DNA from: Chalciporus piperatus
Lineage: Eukaryota; Basidiomycota; Agaricomycetes; Boletales; Boletaceae
DNA length: 64,000 nt
Direction of reading: 5' to 3'
NCBI GenBank assembly: GCA_038093975.1
Contig: JBBPTG010000110.1
Span: 21,575 to 85,574, forward strand
Positions 41,499 to 52,495 of this stretch are shown here, one piece after another. The first letter of the stretch is position 1. Every line of letters begins with the position of its first letter. A program made the position numbers and the translations under genes. Under the pieces are notes generated by a model that ran no database searches, was not told the origin of the DNA, and saw only the letters and a program-made list of their open reading frames with translations.

Positions 41499-42404
41499 AT
41501 GATGACCAGCTCTTTATTCGTATCGAACAAATCTATCAGGGATTACATGTTGGACCTTCTTCCGCTCCCCTCCCTAATGGCGTTTTCCGCTTCCAGCCAC
41601 TATCACCACGACTGTGTATCTGATCTGCTTGAACACCGAATCGTGCGCTACATCGGTCGCTTCTTTTCTAATCCGCACACATTGTTTGATGCGCTCCGGC
41701 GTTCACGCGGCGTCATATCGGGTTCCGCTGTTCTCCGGTTGCTGTACTGGGCAGAGAACCAGTCCTGGGAGGCCAACGACCTTGATTTCTATGTGGCTCG
41801 CGACCACTCTTCCCCATTGTTTGATTTTATCCTTGGGCAAGGCTACACAGTTGAGGTCGCATACTCCTCCGCCCTGTATGCAACACCTTCTATCCGGACC
41901 ATTACCACTTTCCGGCTTGGGTCGCACAAGGTCGATGTCATCGAGTCGTCGTGTACATCCCCTCTGATCCCCATCCTCGAATTTCACCTCTCCGCTGTCA
42001 TGAACTACATATCGGCTGACGGATTCTTCAGTGCGTACCCATCCTTGACAGCTACCAAACGGGCCATCGTGAATCCGATGGTGTTTGACAAGGGTCAGGT
42101 TAAGCTGTCTACTTTGGAAGCCATTATGAAATATCGAGCACGACAATTCTCTGTTCAGTCAACTGCGCAATCGTGGCTCGCGGATGTCAGGTCTGGTGAT
42201 TTGAGGCATGTTTGTGGGAAGACAGCAGCTTGTTCTATTACGCACAGGCACTCAGATGATCGCAATGCGATGTGGATGACGCTGGATAGACTTGGACACA
42301 GTGGTACCAGAGGTGGAGTGCTTGGTAAGGTTTGTTGGCGTTTAGGAGGCCGTCGGTGTTCACTTGCTCATGGATACGATACACCTCATGTGCACTCGCT
42401 GTAG
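41499..42404 (+). CDS. Helitron cargo: F-box-like/nucleotidyltransferase-fold protein
   Basis: Single open frame of about 300 codons; start ATG 41499 or 41502. The N-terminus has an F-box-like helical stretch (MLDLLPLPSLMAFSASSHYH). Residues about 80-110 carry GSAVLRLL and NDLDFYV, the GS...DxD arrangement of nucleotidyltransferase-fold proteins. Later HKVDVIES supplies a possible third acidic position and ILEFHLSAVMNYISADGF is a helical cap. This type of protein is common as an uncharacterised family in basidiomycetes. Substrate unknown; catalytic activity is inferred from motifs only. It is the only Helitron gene on the + strand, opposite to the Rep-helicase. Confidence 0.6.
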   Translation: MMTSSLFVSNKSIRDYMLDLLPLPSLMAFSASSHYHHDCVSDLLEHRIVRYIGRFFSNPHTLFDALRRSRGVISGSAVLRLLYWAENQSWEANDLDFYVARDHSSPLFDFILGQGYTVEVAYSSALYATPSIRTITTFRLGSHKVDVIESSCTSPLIPILEFHLSAVMNYISADGFFSAYPSLTATKRAIVNPMVFDKGQVKLSTLEAIMKYRARQFSVQSTAQSWLADVRSGDLRHVCGKTAACSITHRHSDDRNAMWMTLDRLGHSGTRGGVLGKVCWRLGGRRCSLAHGYDTPHVHSL

Positions 42405-42630
42405 ATGTCCCAATTATAATTGTTTGAGGCGATGTGTCGTTTATTTTCCGACCTCCTAACGAAGTGTGTTCATGGGAGACAACATTTCGTTTTGTTAATG
42501 TTTAAGTGTCAGTGGTTTGTCAAGCAGGAGGCTGATTTTGTTTGAATTTGATCGTCCACATTACAGAACGATTCCATTAAATCAAGGCCATCATCAACAT
42601 TAACATCTAGCCATACACAACTCAATTTGA

Positions 42631-43989
42631 TTAGATTTGAAGACCTGTAATGTCCCTTGGAATGTATTCATCACTTCGTTCATCCTGTTCCGAGGCGAAC
42701 AGCAACGAGACCGCCATCATCTCCATTTGGGTTCGTTGAGCGTTCAACTTGCCTTTCTCGGAGCCTTGGACACGATATTTAGTGATTTTAGACTCGAGTA
42801 GAACGAGGTCGTTCTTCTTCAGGTCCGTGGCGCTGTATTGAGGCATCTCTGACTTGACAGTGAACGCTTCGCGTGCATCGTAAACACTGTCAAAAAGAAC
42901 CTGATGTAACGTATATGAAAATCAGCAATCGTGAGTGTGATCGCGCTCAAGCCCTCACGCACTGGAATGTCGGATTGTTTGCTGCATTGCCATTTAGTGG
43001 CTCGAACAATTTTTGGAGTGTCCTCGTTCACATCTGGTAGTGGTATTAGTTCCGTTTGTGGTCAAACATAGGACTTACCCAACGGCGGCGAAGCGAGCTC
43101 CGCCAGTAGTATCGCCGTCTGGCGTGCTAACGACCCCGACAATGGGACCACGCTCACGGACGCCTGCCTATCCGGTTCCCCTCCTCTGACGAACCATGTG
43201 GAGGCAATGTGTCCGATTGTCCATATGACGACTGGTTCATTAGTGGCCGGGTTGCACAATTCCTTCGAATGGTCTCCAAACGGTTGGTACACGCCCCACG
43301 TTGCGGTCGGTAAAATGTTTCCGAGGGAGTATACATTCGCCTCTTTATTCGCGAACGTAGACAGCGTATTGATTCGTCTATGATCAATGTTGAAATCGGA
43401 AAATGATGAGGGGGGGACAGAACTCACTTCAACATTTGTTCGTCGTATGGCGCTACTTGGCATTGATCAATCAGAACCCTTGTCGGTTTTGGGAGGATCG
43501 TTTGAACCGCAATTTTGATGGGTTTCGACTCGTTGCCTTTACGCATTGTGACCTGCTTGGCCTTAAGTTTCGCAGGTTCAATCTGTTGATCAACAGGTTG
43601 CTTCTTTTTTCCCTTCCCTTCGTCTTCGACCTGCACGCCTGTAGTGTTATTCTTTACGAGTTCCGACACAGAAGAAGTCTCTGGTTCAGTGCTCGAGTTT
43701 GCGATCGTCTCAGAAACATCTTCAATAGCTTGGACTGCTTCTGCAACTTCGGTTGGCCGTGTGCCACCTTTCAACGGTGAGAAGAGCGTTATCGGTATTA
43801 TGTCAGCGAGCATGGCTCATTATTACCGTTCGCAACCACCGGATCAATTTGCTCGCTGAGGACAGTTGCGGTGTTTGTTTGTCCTCTGTTCCAACAGTCA
43901 ACCTTTGTTACAAACGAAGTCAGAGGACCTTACCTGGTGCGCTTTCGTTGACCGGTTTCGTCGTCTGGGTGTTCATCTCGTTTCGCCAT
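42631..43989 (-). CDS. Helitron cargo: intact multi-exon protein, possible OB-fold
   Basis: Not firmly recognised. The exons join in phase: ATG 43989 to 43935 (MAKRDEHPDDETGQRKRT, NLS-like); 43885-43827; 43767-43428; then an exon with INTLSTFANKEANVYSLGN; one with NEDTPKIVRATKWQCSKQSD; and a last exon starting VLFDSVYDAREAF, containing DLKKNDLVLLESKITKYRV and ending at 42631. Donors include GTAAGG, GTAATA, GTGAGT, GTAAGT and GTGCGT. The GDLVLxE-like strand pattern resembles OB-fold single-strand-binding proteins, some of which (RPA-like) are known in Helitrons/Helentrons, but this is inference. No stop or frameshift in the assembled frame, in contrast to neighbouring elements. Confidence 0.6.
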
Positions 43990-44276
43990 GGTAAGCTGGT
44001 GTAGATAAAGTTGGGGAAACGATTGCCAGTGAAAAGTGCCGCAGACAGATGAAGAGTTTTGTGCGGTCTGATATATGGTCACTTTTTGAATTAATCTCCT
44101 AGCGGAGTGGAGTAGTAAAAGGGGCTTGTTTCACAAATCCACCAGCACACTGGCATAGAGTCTGCTTGCGAAATATCAAAAGTATGTAAAGGGTGAAACA
44201 AGACAATAGCGAATTTAGGCACTACAGATGAAGATGAAACCGCTCATTGTAGTATGTAAACGATTCAATAGCTATT

Positions 44277-47200
44277 CTAGACGACAGATGAGGTCGAAGC
44301 AGCCAGACATGGTTCAGGGTGGCACAGCTTGAAGCGCGCTGTTGTCTCCTCATCTAGTTTGGATATACGTTTGAGCTCGTTGCGCAGATCTTCTTGTAAG
44401 CGGGAAAAAATGCGATGTGAAGGGAACCACCGTAAAACACCGAGTGTTTGAAGACTTGTTGCTCGCGATAGCATGACGTACGCATTTTGTATACCGCGCG
44501 CACTCGCGAGATCCACGATCACTGCTTTCATTGATGCGCCTTGTACCTTGTAGTCCGTGAATGCCCAAGCAGGAACCAGTGGGAGTTGCGTTCGCGATAT
44601 CTTGACCGACTTTGCACCGCGACTTTTGTAATTGAAGTGTATTGTCACAGGGAAAATAGGCACAACACGTTCAGGCAATCCTTCGACAGCCAAGGGGCTC
44701 GAAGTAACCTTTACGTATGCACAAACGGCTTCTCTACCTTCTTCGCAATCACGATAGATCACATTCATCAACAACCCTTCCGATCCGTTGACAACCTTGC
44801 CCTGCATGGCAAGGTTTTCCGTGATCATTACGGGCATCCCAGGGATTAATGGTAATCGCCCCAGCGACTCCTTTGAATCCTTGGCTCTAACACGGCTGAG
44901 TCGCAAGCGGTCTTCACCCCGAACTGCCTTCTTCTTGATTTTGTCGATCGCTAAATAATATTGATACTCTTGACCTGTCTCCATAGCAAACTGTTTCGCC
45001 TTCATCTCGTTGTGGAGGTCTCGTAAACGGCGTTCTCCAAAGATCACGGGTGCGGTCCGAAGTTGCTTGTATTCGCTCGGCCGACTCAACTGCAGCTTGT
45101 CCATGGTACGTTGTTGCAAAGTTGCGTAATCGGAAAGACCATCAGTGTGTTGGACCGTTCCTTTTCCCACTCGAATTCGATTGAGTAAGGAGATGTATTC
45201 TGGGTCATTGAGTGCCCTGATGTTTTTTTTAAGCTCGACGATGTGTGTTAGCTGCTGCCATATCCAAGCACCGAATAAGCCCCGATGACCTCTGATGGTT
45301 TCCGTTGTTCCTGCTGCCAGTCGACCCAACAGATCAGACGCGAAGACCGCAGAACTCCCTACTGGCCTCAATTGTCCAAGGTCTCCCGCGAAAATGACGT
45401 TGACGCCTCCGAATAATATGCCATTATTTTCGGAGTTTGCGTTTTTCCCGATCGCAATGCGTTCCGAGATTTGGCAAAGCAACTCGGCCGAAACCATAGA
45501 GACTTCGTCAAGAATGAGATAACGCACTTTGCCCCATATCGATTCCAGCTCTGCTTGTTTGTTGGTTGTATTGCCCCCAGGAAGAAATGTCAACGCGTGA
45601 ATGGTATAACCCTCAATGAGAACAGCAGCGCTGCCTGTCGGCGCACTGAGAAGCAAATTCTCAGGGCAACCACATCGCCGAAACAATGCGACAATGGCTT
45701 TGATGATGTGACTTTTTCCCGATCCCCCGATACCGGTTATAAAAAGCAACATCTGATCCATGGTGCAAAAAACAAAGTGCTCCGCAGCTATCCGAAAAGC
45801 ACGCGATTGTTCTTCGTCGGTGTCTAACGAAAATTCCAAATGGATTTCTTCGACGACATCCAACAGCTCTTCTCGCGACAGCCTTGACGGGTGTATATTT
45901 TCTGCTTGTACGTCATCCAGCAATGCGTTTATATCAACCCTTGGATCGAGGTGCATTGAACGTTTCGTAGGTGGGGAATCCAACTCGTCGTCTTTGCAAA
46001 TAGTTCGCGGGCGTTTCTTCTGTTTTTCTTGACTCATGAAATGCCTGAATGTTTGGATTTCGGAAGGCACAGTATCATCCAAATTAATGCACCCTTCCAT
46101 ATGTTCTGATTCGGTGAGAGTAGTCTGCCTAGGGAGACAATGTTGTTGTGTGACCCGCGAGACATTGATTTCATCCTCGGTGAGCCCGCTGTTTACCAAA
46201 TTGTCATTCGCCTGATCAGAACCGTAAGACGCTGCACCGTCTTCCATATCGTCCAAAGCTTCGTTCGCCAGCAGAGTAGACAACGAATCTCCCTCTGTTA
46301 ATATAGCATCATCCATAAAGTGGTCGTCCTCGCGTACTGGCATGAAGCTCGCTGCATTAGCTAACTGTTCCACTTTGGCATCGCGGCATTCTGCGTCAAC
46401 CATCATGTTCGCCATCAGCTGTCGACTGTAAGAGCTAAACTCTATTCGACGAAATGCATCGGTCCACATCTCCCCGTGATGGAGTAGATCCTCAAACGAA
46501 CGCCATGGATGAAACAGTAATGCCATAAAACGACAGTAGCCATTGTGTTCCTCGGGAGCCTCCTGCCCTCGGGGCAATGCATCTCCAAGAATAACCGGTA
46601 TTACGGGCATTGAACAAAGTTTAATTTGATGAGTAGTATATTGAGGATGGTCTTCAGACGAGAACAATCTCACAACAGTGCTGCGGGGACGGCCACGAGC
46701 TGGAAGATTCTCATCAGCATGGTCAATGTGTGTGTCGTCCTCGTCCACGATAGGCTCGTTCAAATTTTTTGGGGCCCGACTTGACACCTTTGAATAAAGT
46801 CAGATTGGTAGAGGAGAAAGCATAGTATCAGATTATAAACTTTATATGTTCGCTCAATGAACTCCCATAAACACATCCCTTCGAATGGGTGCCCCAGTGG
46901 TCGCATACTATAGTCCAGAACTTCACAGGACAAAGTCAACTCCCCGAAAGATACATCCAATGTTACATGTTGTTCTTGTTCATCGTCTTCACTTTGTCCA
47001 AAGCTGTTCTCGGCGTCCACGAGTTCTCCAATGGCAGATTCGTATGACTCCAATGCTTTCAGAAATTCATAAAACCGAAACGGGTGGAACTGGTGGCTCG
47101 TATAATAGTCTCCACCGCCCACTAGATAGCTCATCACTTGTTGATGGGAAACCTCCTGACGGCCTTGCAATGAATTGACACATTTCGTAACCAGATTTTT

Positions 47201-50200
47201 CTCCTTGTATGTTTCAGTAGATATTTCATCACTTTGGAATTTCTCCGAATGACTCTTCATTGCGGCTTGTAATGTTTGAACACCAATATGAATCTTCAGA
47301 TCGCTTTTGGTAATATAATCTGTAATGTAGTACACAAGTGCCTTGGCTGCTGGCCCTGAACCGATGTACTTGATGTCCATGTTGCTTCGAATGAGGAATA
47401 GGATCACATCGTTAAAGTTGTTGATCCACAGATGAAGTCTTCGGAGAAGTATGGACTTCGTTTCATCGTCCAACTCCGTTAACGCCTTCGTTTGCCCGTT
47501 AATGCGCATACGACAATTTTCATCGGTCCGCGGCTGACCCGGTTTCAAATGCTTGAAGCAAGTGTCGGTGTGTACATGCCAGTTGCATTTGATGGCAAGA
47601 TCATAGACAAATTTGCGAAACTCGTTCTCAAAGTGTTCACTGTTCATCTCAGCAATTTGTGGTGCCTTTGCAAGCCTAGGGTCGTCTCGTTCTTCTTCGT
47701 CAAAATCTGTAGGAAGTAAGACCTCTTGTGAATCCACAATGCTAGTGGTTCCAGGTAACTCGCATTTGATTGTGTCCTCCATCCAGGAAAAAATTGCTTC
47801 GCGATAAGGGACATCAGCGACTATACGGTCACGAAGCAGCTGAGGATTAGGGTTCCCTTCCAACCACAGAACCATATGACAATGAAGTGTACCTCGCCCT
47901 TGCGCCTCAACAGTCCCATAGTATGCCTTGCAAGTTCCGAAAAGGCCGCTTCCCTTGCCATACCGAACAACGATATCAATAAATGCACGTATCTGAGCAT
48001 CGAACGCTCGAGCTGCAGCATCGGGGTGCTTAGCCACAAAAACTGCTCAATCATATACAGACATCTCTCTCCATGTATCCTCATGAACTCCGCCAAAGGT
48101 TGCAAGAAGGGAGGAGGACAAGTCATGAGGATTCAATGTAATGAATAGAGCAGGAGTTGAGAACCGACGAATGAGCGAGCGAATCTCGTTCCTGCGGCAC
48201 AGTTTGTATCCCGCACTGCCTTGCAGGTTTTTGGAAGCAACATTGAGCCTTCGAAGAATTGCAACAGCTCGTTTTTCCATTTCTGTCTCGGGGGCTGCGA
48301 AAGGATCGCGCGCCCATTTATTCGCGATGTTGGTAAGAACGGGGGCTACCTCCGCAAGTTCGCGACAGACGGACCGGTGAGAAGATGTCTTTGTCGAGAA
48401 TGTAGACTGACGACTAACAGTATGCTTCTGGATCATATTCCAGCAAACAAACGCAAAATTTGGATCGTCCAAGAACGGCGAGTGATATTGACGCAGAAGA
48501 CACTTCACTTGGGCTTCGAACGAAAGTTTTTGTGATGCCGAGCGTCCAGGATGGTGGAAACCACCGATACCCCACGGATCGAGATGCGGAAAGAGAAACG
48601 ACATCAGACCCGGATGACTGTCGCTCCCATATTCGGTTCCCGCCTGCGAGTTGAGGAACCGTTTGTGATCTAACGCATAAGCCAACGCGTGCGCCTTCAT
48701 CGAGTCTCGAGTTCGAGGGGAATGATCCCCTAGTGTGTATGCATGGTTCTCCATGACAATGTCATTCTGCACCTCAATCCAATCGCCACCAGATTCGTCC
48801 GCTTCGTCTGTCTCGCCTGCATGTTCGACTTGCATGTACTGCAGCACTCCAACATCGAGCTCGGTGTCTGAAGGAGCAAAAAGATCAGCCATGTTTTCCG
48901 GGGAAAACTCAACCCCACACGCCAAATACCACTCATTTCGCAAAGTAAGAAATCTGATCATTGTCTCCACCTTCCGTTTGCTAACCAGAACCGGAGCAAA
49001 CCCCTTGAGGTTATCCAACGTGGGTCTCTTTCCGCCGCCGGAGAACAAAACGCAAACGGTATCTCGGATATCATCCCCCCCTGGCGGCAAAAGAGCTCGC
49101 AACGGCCCGGGATCTTGAGGGAAGACAGCTATGTTCCCTCTATTGAATCGTTGTGTGCATTCTTCCTTAATGTACCCACCGCGAGAACCGTGTCGCATAA
49201 AGTGGTGAGTGACCACCGAGGAGCGACAGCGGGAAACAAGTAAGATATCAAACGGGGACGCCGTTTGAAACGCCTCCGCGACGTCGCCTGGGAGTCGTTC
49301 GGTTCCATAATAAAGAAAATTTGCGAGCGCGTATTTGGGCTGGCGTGGAGGACTCGCAGAGAGCGAATTAAAACATCGAGAGCAGGTTCGGAGAGGTGCC
49401 AAAGAAACAAGGGATGTCATTCCTTCAGAACATAGAATTGCTCGTCCGTAGAGCTCGATGTCGTATGAAACGGGTAACACATGGGATGGGAGACAATCAT
49501 TGCGCAGCAACGTTAGAACAGGATGTGAGGAAGATAGTGATTTGATCTCCGACAGAGCAACCCCCCATCCACAAACCGCGCAGGCGGTCTCTACGAAGCG
49601 AGAAGGCTTCATACGATCTTGCCATTCGCGAATTATGTCGTGCTTCTCTTCAACTGTCTTCACAGTTGGAAAAACACTCCCAGGTTCGAAAACCGGCGCA
49701 GAGAAACCTGCGGTCTCTTGTGCGATCTCCACTCCAACGGGAGGTGGAATATCCACAAGGCGATGCATGCGTGCACGTTGATTTTCAGCTCGACGGGCCC
49801 GATCCTCACTGGCAAGAACCTCAACCGGTTGAGGAGGGTGTAAATGAATCATCTGCACATTCTGTCGCCGGCGCATTACCTGCTGGAACAACAGGTATGC
49901 GGGTTGACAGTGGCAACATTGATGGAGTCGAAGTGCATCAACAAACCAAGACCGCCGGTACCGCGAATTATAATGGATTTTATGGAACGAAGCGATAGAC
50001 CGAAGATTGCTGACGGTGAAAAATTGGAATTGCTCAACAAGCGTAGAAACTCTATCTGCATGTACGAGCAGGAGGGGGCCAGACGGATAGATGGAACGCG
50101 GATCTAGCGGAGAGGAACGGAAATCGACAAACTCGAAATCCTGCCGCAGCAGACCAAAGCTCGCAGTACACTCCGTCAAACCGATCTCGGATTCAACGAG

Positions 50201-50218
50201 TTGACGAACGCCCTGCAT
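44277..50218 (-). pseudogene. Helitron Rep-helicase
   Basis: Rolling-circle replication initiator fused to a Pif1-type 5'-3' helicase. Start near 50218 (MQGVRQLVESEIGLTECTAS), after a likely intron. The N-terminal part has cysteine clusters (CCHCQP, CAVCGWG, CSRC) and a long helitron-like region. The Rep domain has the HUH-type box GRGTLHCHMVLWLEG (about 47890) and the paired tyrosines in ALVYYITDYITKSDL (about 47325). A 50-nt intron near 46850-46790 joins ERTYK to VSSRAPKNLNEP in phase. The helicase has Walker A GIGGSGKSH (about 45730), Walker B ILDEVSMVS, GDLGQLRPVG and the C-terminal AYVMLSRATSLQTLGVLR. One in-frame TGA at 48047-48049 interrupts it just before AVFVAKHPDAAAR; family members have Arg-like residues there, so CGA to TGA is likely. 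Otherwise complete. Confidence 0.88.
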
Positions 50219-51243
50219 TCTATGCCAAAATTTATCAACCGAATTCCATGTGATCTTAAAAAGAAAAGGTAAACGTTTACTCACTGACTTCGACAACAGG
50301 AATGACAGGCTAACGTGAAAGAGAACCTCAGAGAGAGGGAACAAGAGACGAAAGGGGCTGGTGACATGTTCCACTGACACCCCTCAGAGTGAGACATTTC
50401 AGAGGCGAGAAAGGAGGTCAGCCACCTATTGCAAAAGCTCCTATATCCATCGTAGCAGTGCGATAGCTGGCTCAAGCAAAGAATCATGTGATTGACGTCT
50501 CCGAGATCCGAATGTTTTTCCGGTTGAGCATGACATCATCGTGCTCAAGGATTTTTACAGTGACAACGGTGTCACAGTGTGACGAAAGTGTAGGATGAAT
50601 AACAAAGACGGCAATCGGACCGAGAAATGATCTGGCAAGACACAGCCGCAATTTAGGATGACAGACCTGGACCACTTTGGGTCCAGGAATCATGATTATC
50701 ATATGTGTTGGTGGATATAGCATTGAAATGGAGGTCAAGTTGAGTAAAATACAAGCAAATATGTAATCTCAGCAGTGCAAATTAACATGTATATTTGAGT
50801 TGAGTGTGTCTCAATCAGTCATTTCATCAATTTACTTCAATATTCAGAAAGAAAGTCAAATAAGGTCGGAAAAATTTGTAAAAAATCAGGAAAAATAGTG
50901 GTAAATGACCATATATAGGTGATTATTTATAACCAGTTATAACCAGTTTGTGTACAGTTTTGTAAAATTTTGGAAGTGACAAAACTGTAACTGAAACTGG
51001 ACGTAACCAGTTACAATTTTTCACCCGGTTTCAGTTATATTTCACTCCAGTTAAGTTAAGTGTTGGTTTTTTTCCAGTTATGTAACTGGACTTTTAAACA
51101 CTATCCATGCCTAAGTGGGCAACAACCTTGAATGTGACCGGGTGCCCAGTGGAAGCACGTGGGACACTGGTATACGGGACAGTGGACATGTATGTGGCCC
51201 AGTAGGTGACACACGAAGCAGGCGTCGTGATACTGGGGATGTG

Positions 51244-51688
51244 TGTTATGACTAAGTCACAACACAGCGGGGACTTAAGGCAACACTAAGCCTTGTGAAG
51301 GAATATGCTGAGTACTAAAGCATAATTGCAGTGAAGCAACAAATGGATTAGACTGGGGTCTGTGATAAGTACAGGACTACTTATATACTATTGAGAAGTG
51401 CGCACAGACCAACAGCCGAATAAGGAAATCACAAAGGAAAAGATAGATAAGGTAAATGGGACGATGATAAGCAAAGATACCAGGTATGGACTAGGGTCTA
51501 GGCCATGACATCATTGCTGACTCTGGACCTTTGTCACATGACCTGATTATGTAATAGATTATGTAATGCTCCAGGGACTACCGGAGCGGATAGAGATGAA
51601 TCTGGCTTGACCCCTAACTTGTAGACAAAGTCCAGTGTTCGAATACTGTTGTAGGCAAAAGTTTGAAAAGTTTTTAAATACTATCACA
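51244..51688 (-). mobile_element. Solo LTR, family L1
   Basis: 445 bp, minus orientation, with one internal difference at its end (CACAA). Perfect 5-bp duplication ATGTG at 51239-51243 and 51689-51693. Inserted in the third ORF of gypsy-2. Confidence 0.93.
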
Positions 51689-52495
51689 ATGTGAGGTGGG
51701 TAGAGGTAAGATGCCGGTCCGCTCTCATTCAGAGGTAATATAGTTACGCTCTGCACGAAAGAACACTGCTTCTTCTGCAGCGTCTAAAGGGGAGCTAGAC
51801 GCAGAAGGTGTCAACGAAGGGAGAGATGAGGTAGAGACTCCAATGACTGGAACTGGGTATTGAGCCGCGGAGGCAGATTCTCGGAGGTAACAATCTAAAT
51901 CACAAGAAACTCTGGCATTCGTAACTCATAGAGAGCAATGCTAAGGTTGGCAATTAAATCTCCGTGGATACCGCGGAGGGAAGCAGCTTTTGAGTGAGCT
52001 TGGTGAACCACCATCAGGGAAGAAAGAAGATTGGCAAGACAAGATGCTTGCAAGTAGGCACGGTAGAGGGCAAAAAGGGGTGATCCCAGGTCAAGGTGAG
52101 CGCCGATGGGTATAGAGAGGCGGGAGTCAAGTAGGAATTGGGACATACAGTCCATGACGGCATTGTCCAATAATTCGTCGCGAAGACGATGAGCAGTGAG
52201 TGGCAACTCAATGGGCATGACTCTGGTAGTGGGAATAGCGGCTATATGAGTGGGGGCATCCAAGTCTTTCTGTAAGACTGGCCACCCAGCGGAGTTTAAC
52301 GGAAGACCGGTGGTTTTCCATCCGGCTTCAGCAACGGTTGGGCTAGCGGGTTCAGGGGAGGTAGAACGAGTGGGTTGAATAGGTAAAGAAGGAATAGGTA
52401 AATCAGGGGGATAAGTTGGAGAAGAAGAAGACCGAGACACAGAAGAAATAGAAGACATAGTAGTTGATGAAGGGGTAACAGGAGTGGACATAGTT

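Larger units (their letters stand above)
40200..50690 (-). mobile_element. Autonomous-type Helitron with cargo genes
   Basis: About 10.5 kb inserted in miniature element C without a clear target duplication (ends certain to about 2 bp). Read on the minus strand, the 5' end is near TTCCTGGACCCAAAGTGGTC, forming a CCTGGACC/GGTCCAGG hairpin. The 3' end has a subterminal GGGTCCAGG (inverse of the 5' end), then the hairpin GCCCGGAGGGC and CGTGGTA. Asymmetric inverted repeats plus a 3' hairpin fit Helitron2/Helentron-type ends; the canonical CTRR end is absent. It encodes a Rep-helicase and three further genes. Confidence 0.88.
35397..51103. mobile_element. hAT-like miniature element, copy C, opened by two insertions
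   Basis: Three pieces, 35397-35470, 39998-40199 and about 50691-51103, align end to end with copies A and B and add up to about 690 bp. Flanking octamers TCCACGTC and TCCATGCC match at 6 of 8, both differences being C/T. The gaps are filled by a Harbinger element and a Helitron. Confidence 0.92.
35119..52491 (-). pseudogene. Third ORF of gypsy-2 with zinc knuckles (split by insertions)
   Basis: Starts ATG at 52491, five bases after the pol stop (TGA 52498-52496). Piece one (52491-51895) has a Ser/Pro-rich N-terminus and a helical domain (TAHRLRDELLDNAVMDCM, LANLLSSLMVVHQAHSKA). After a one-base shift it continues (LDCYLRESASAAQYP) to the LTR at 51688. Piece two (51243-51104) has a CCHC knuckle CFVCHLLGHIHVHC and a second, looser one starting CPTCFHWAPGH. 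Piece three (35396-35119) is acidic (HDDDATVYDGDDPTDDVGY) and stops exactly where the 3' LTR begins. Gag-like zinc knuckles after pol are unusual. No function is known to me; RNA binding is inferred from the knuckles. Confidence 0.6.

Noticed and set aside
50219..50380. Upstream extension of the Helitron Rep-helicase
   Set aside because: The extra 54 codons look like intron sequence (AG acceptor just before the 50218 ATG) and have no family match; a start at 50218 or an upstream spliced exon is more likely.
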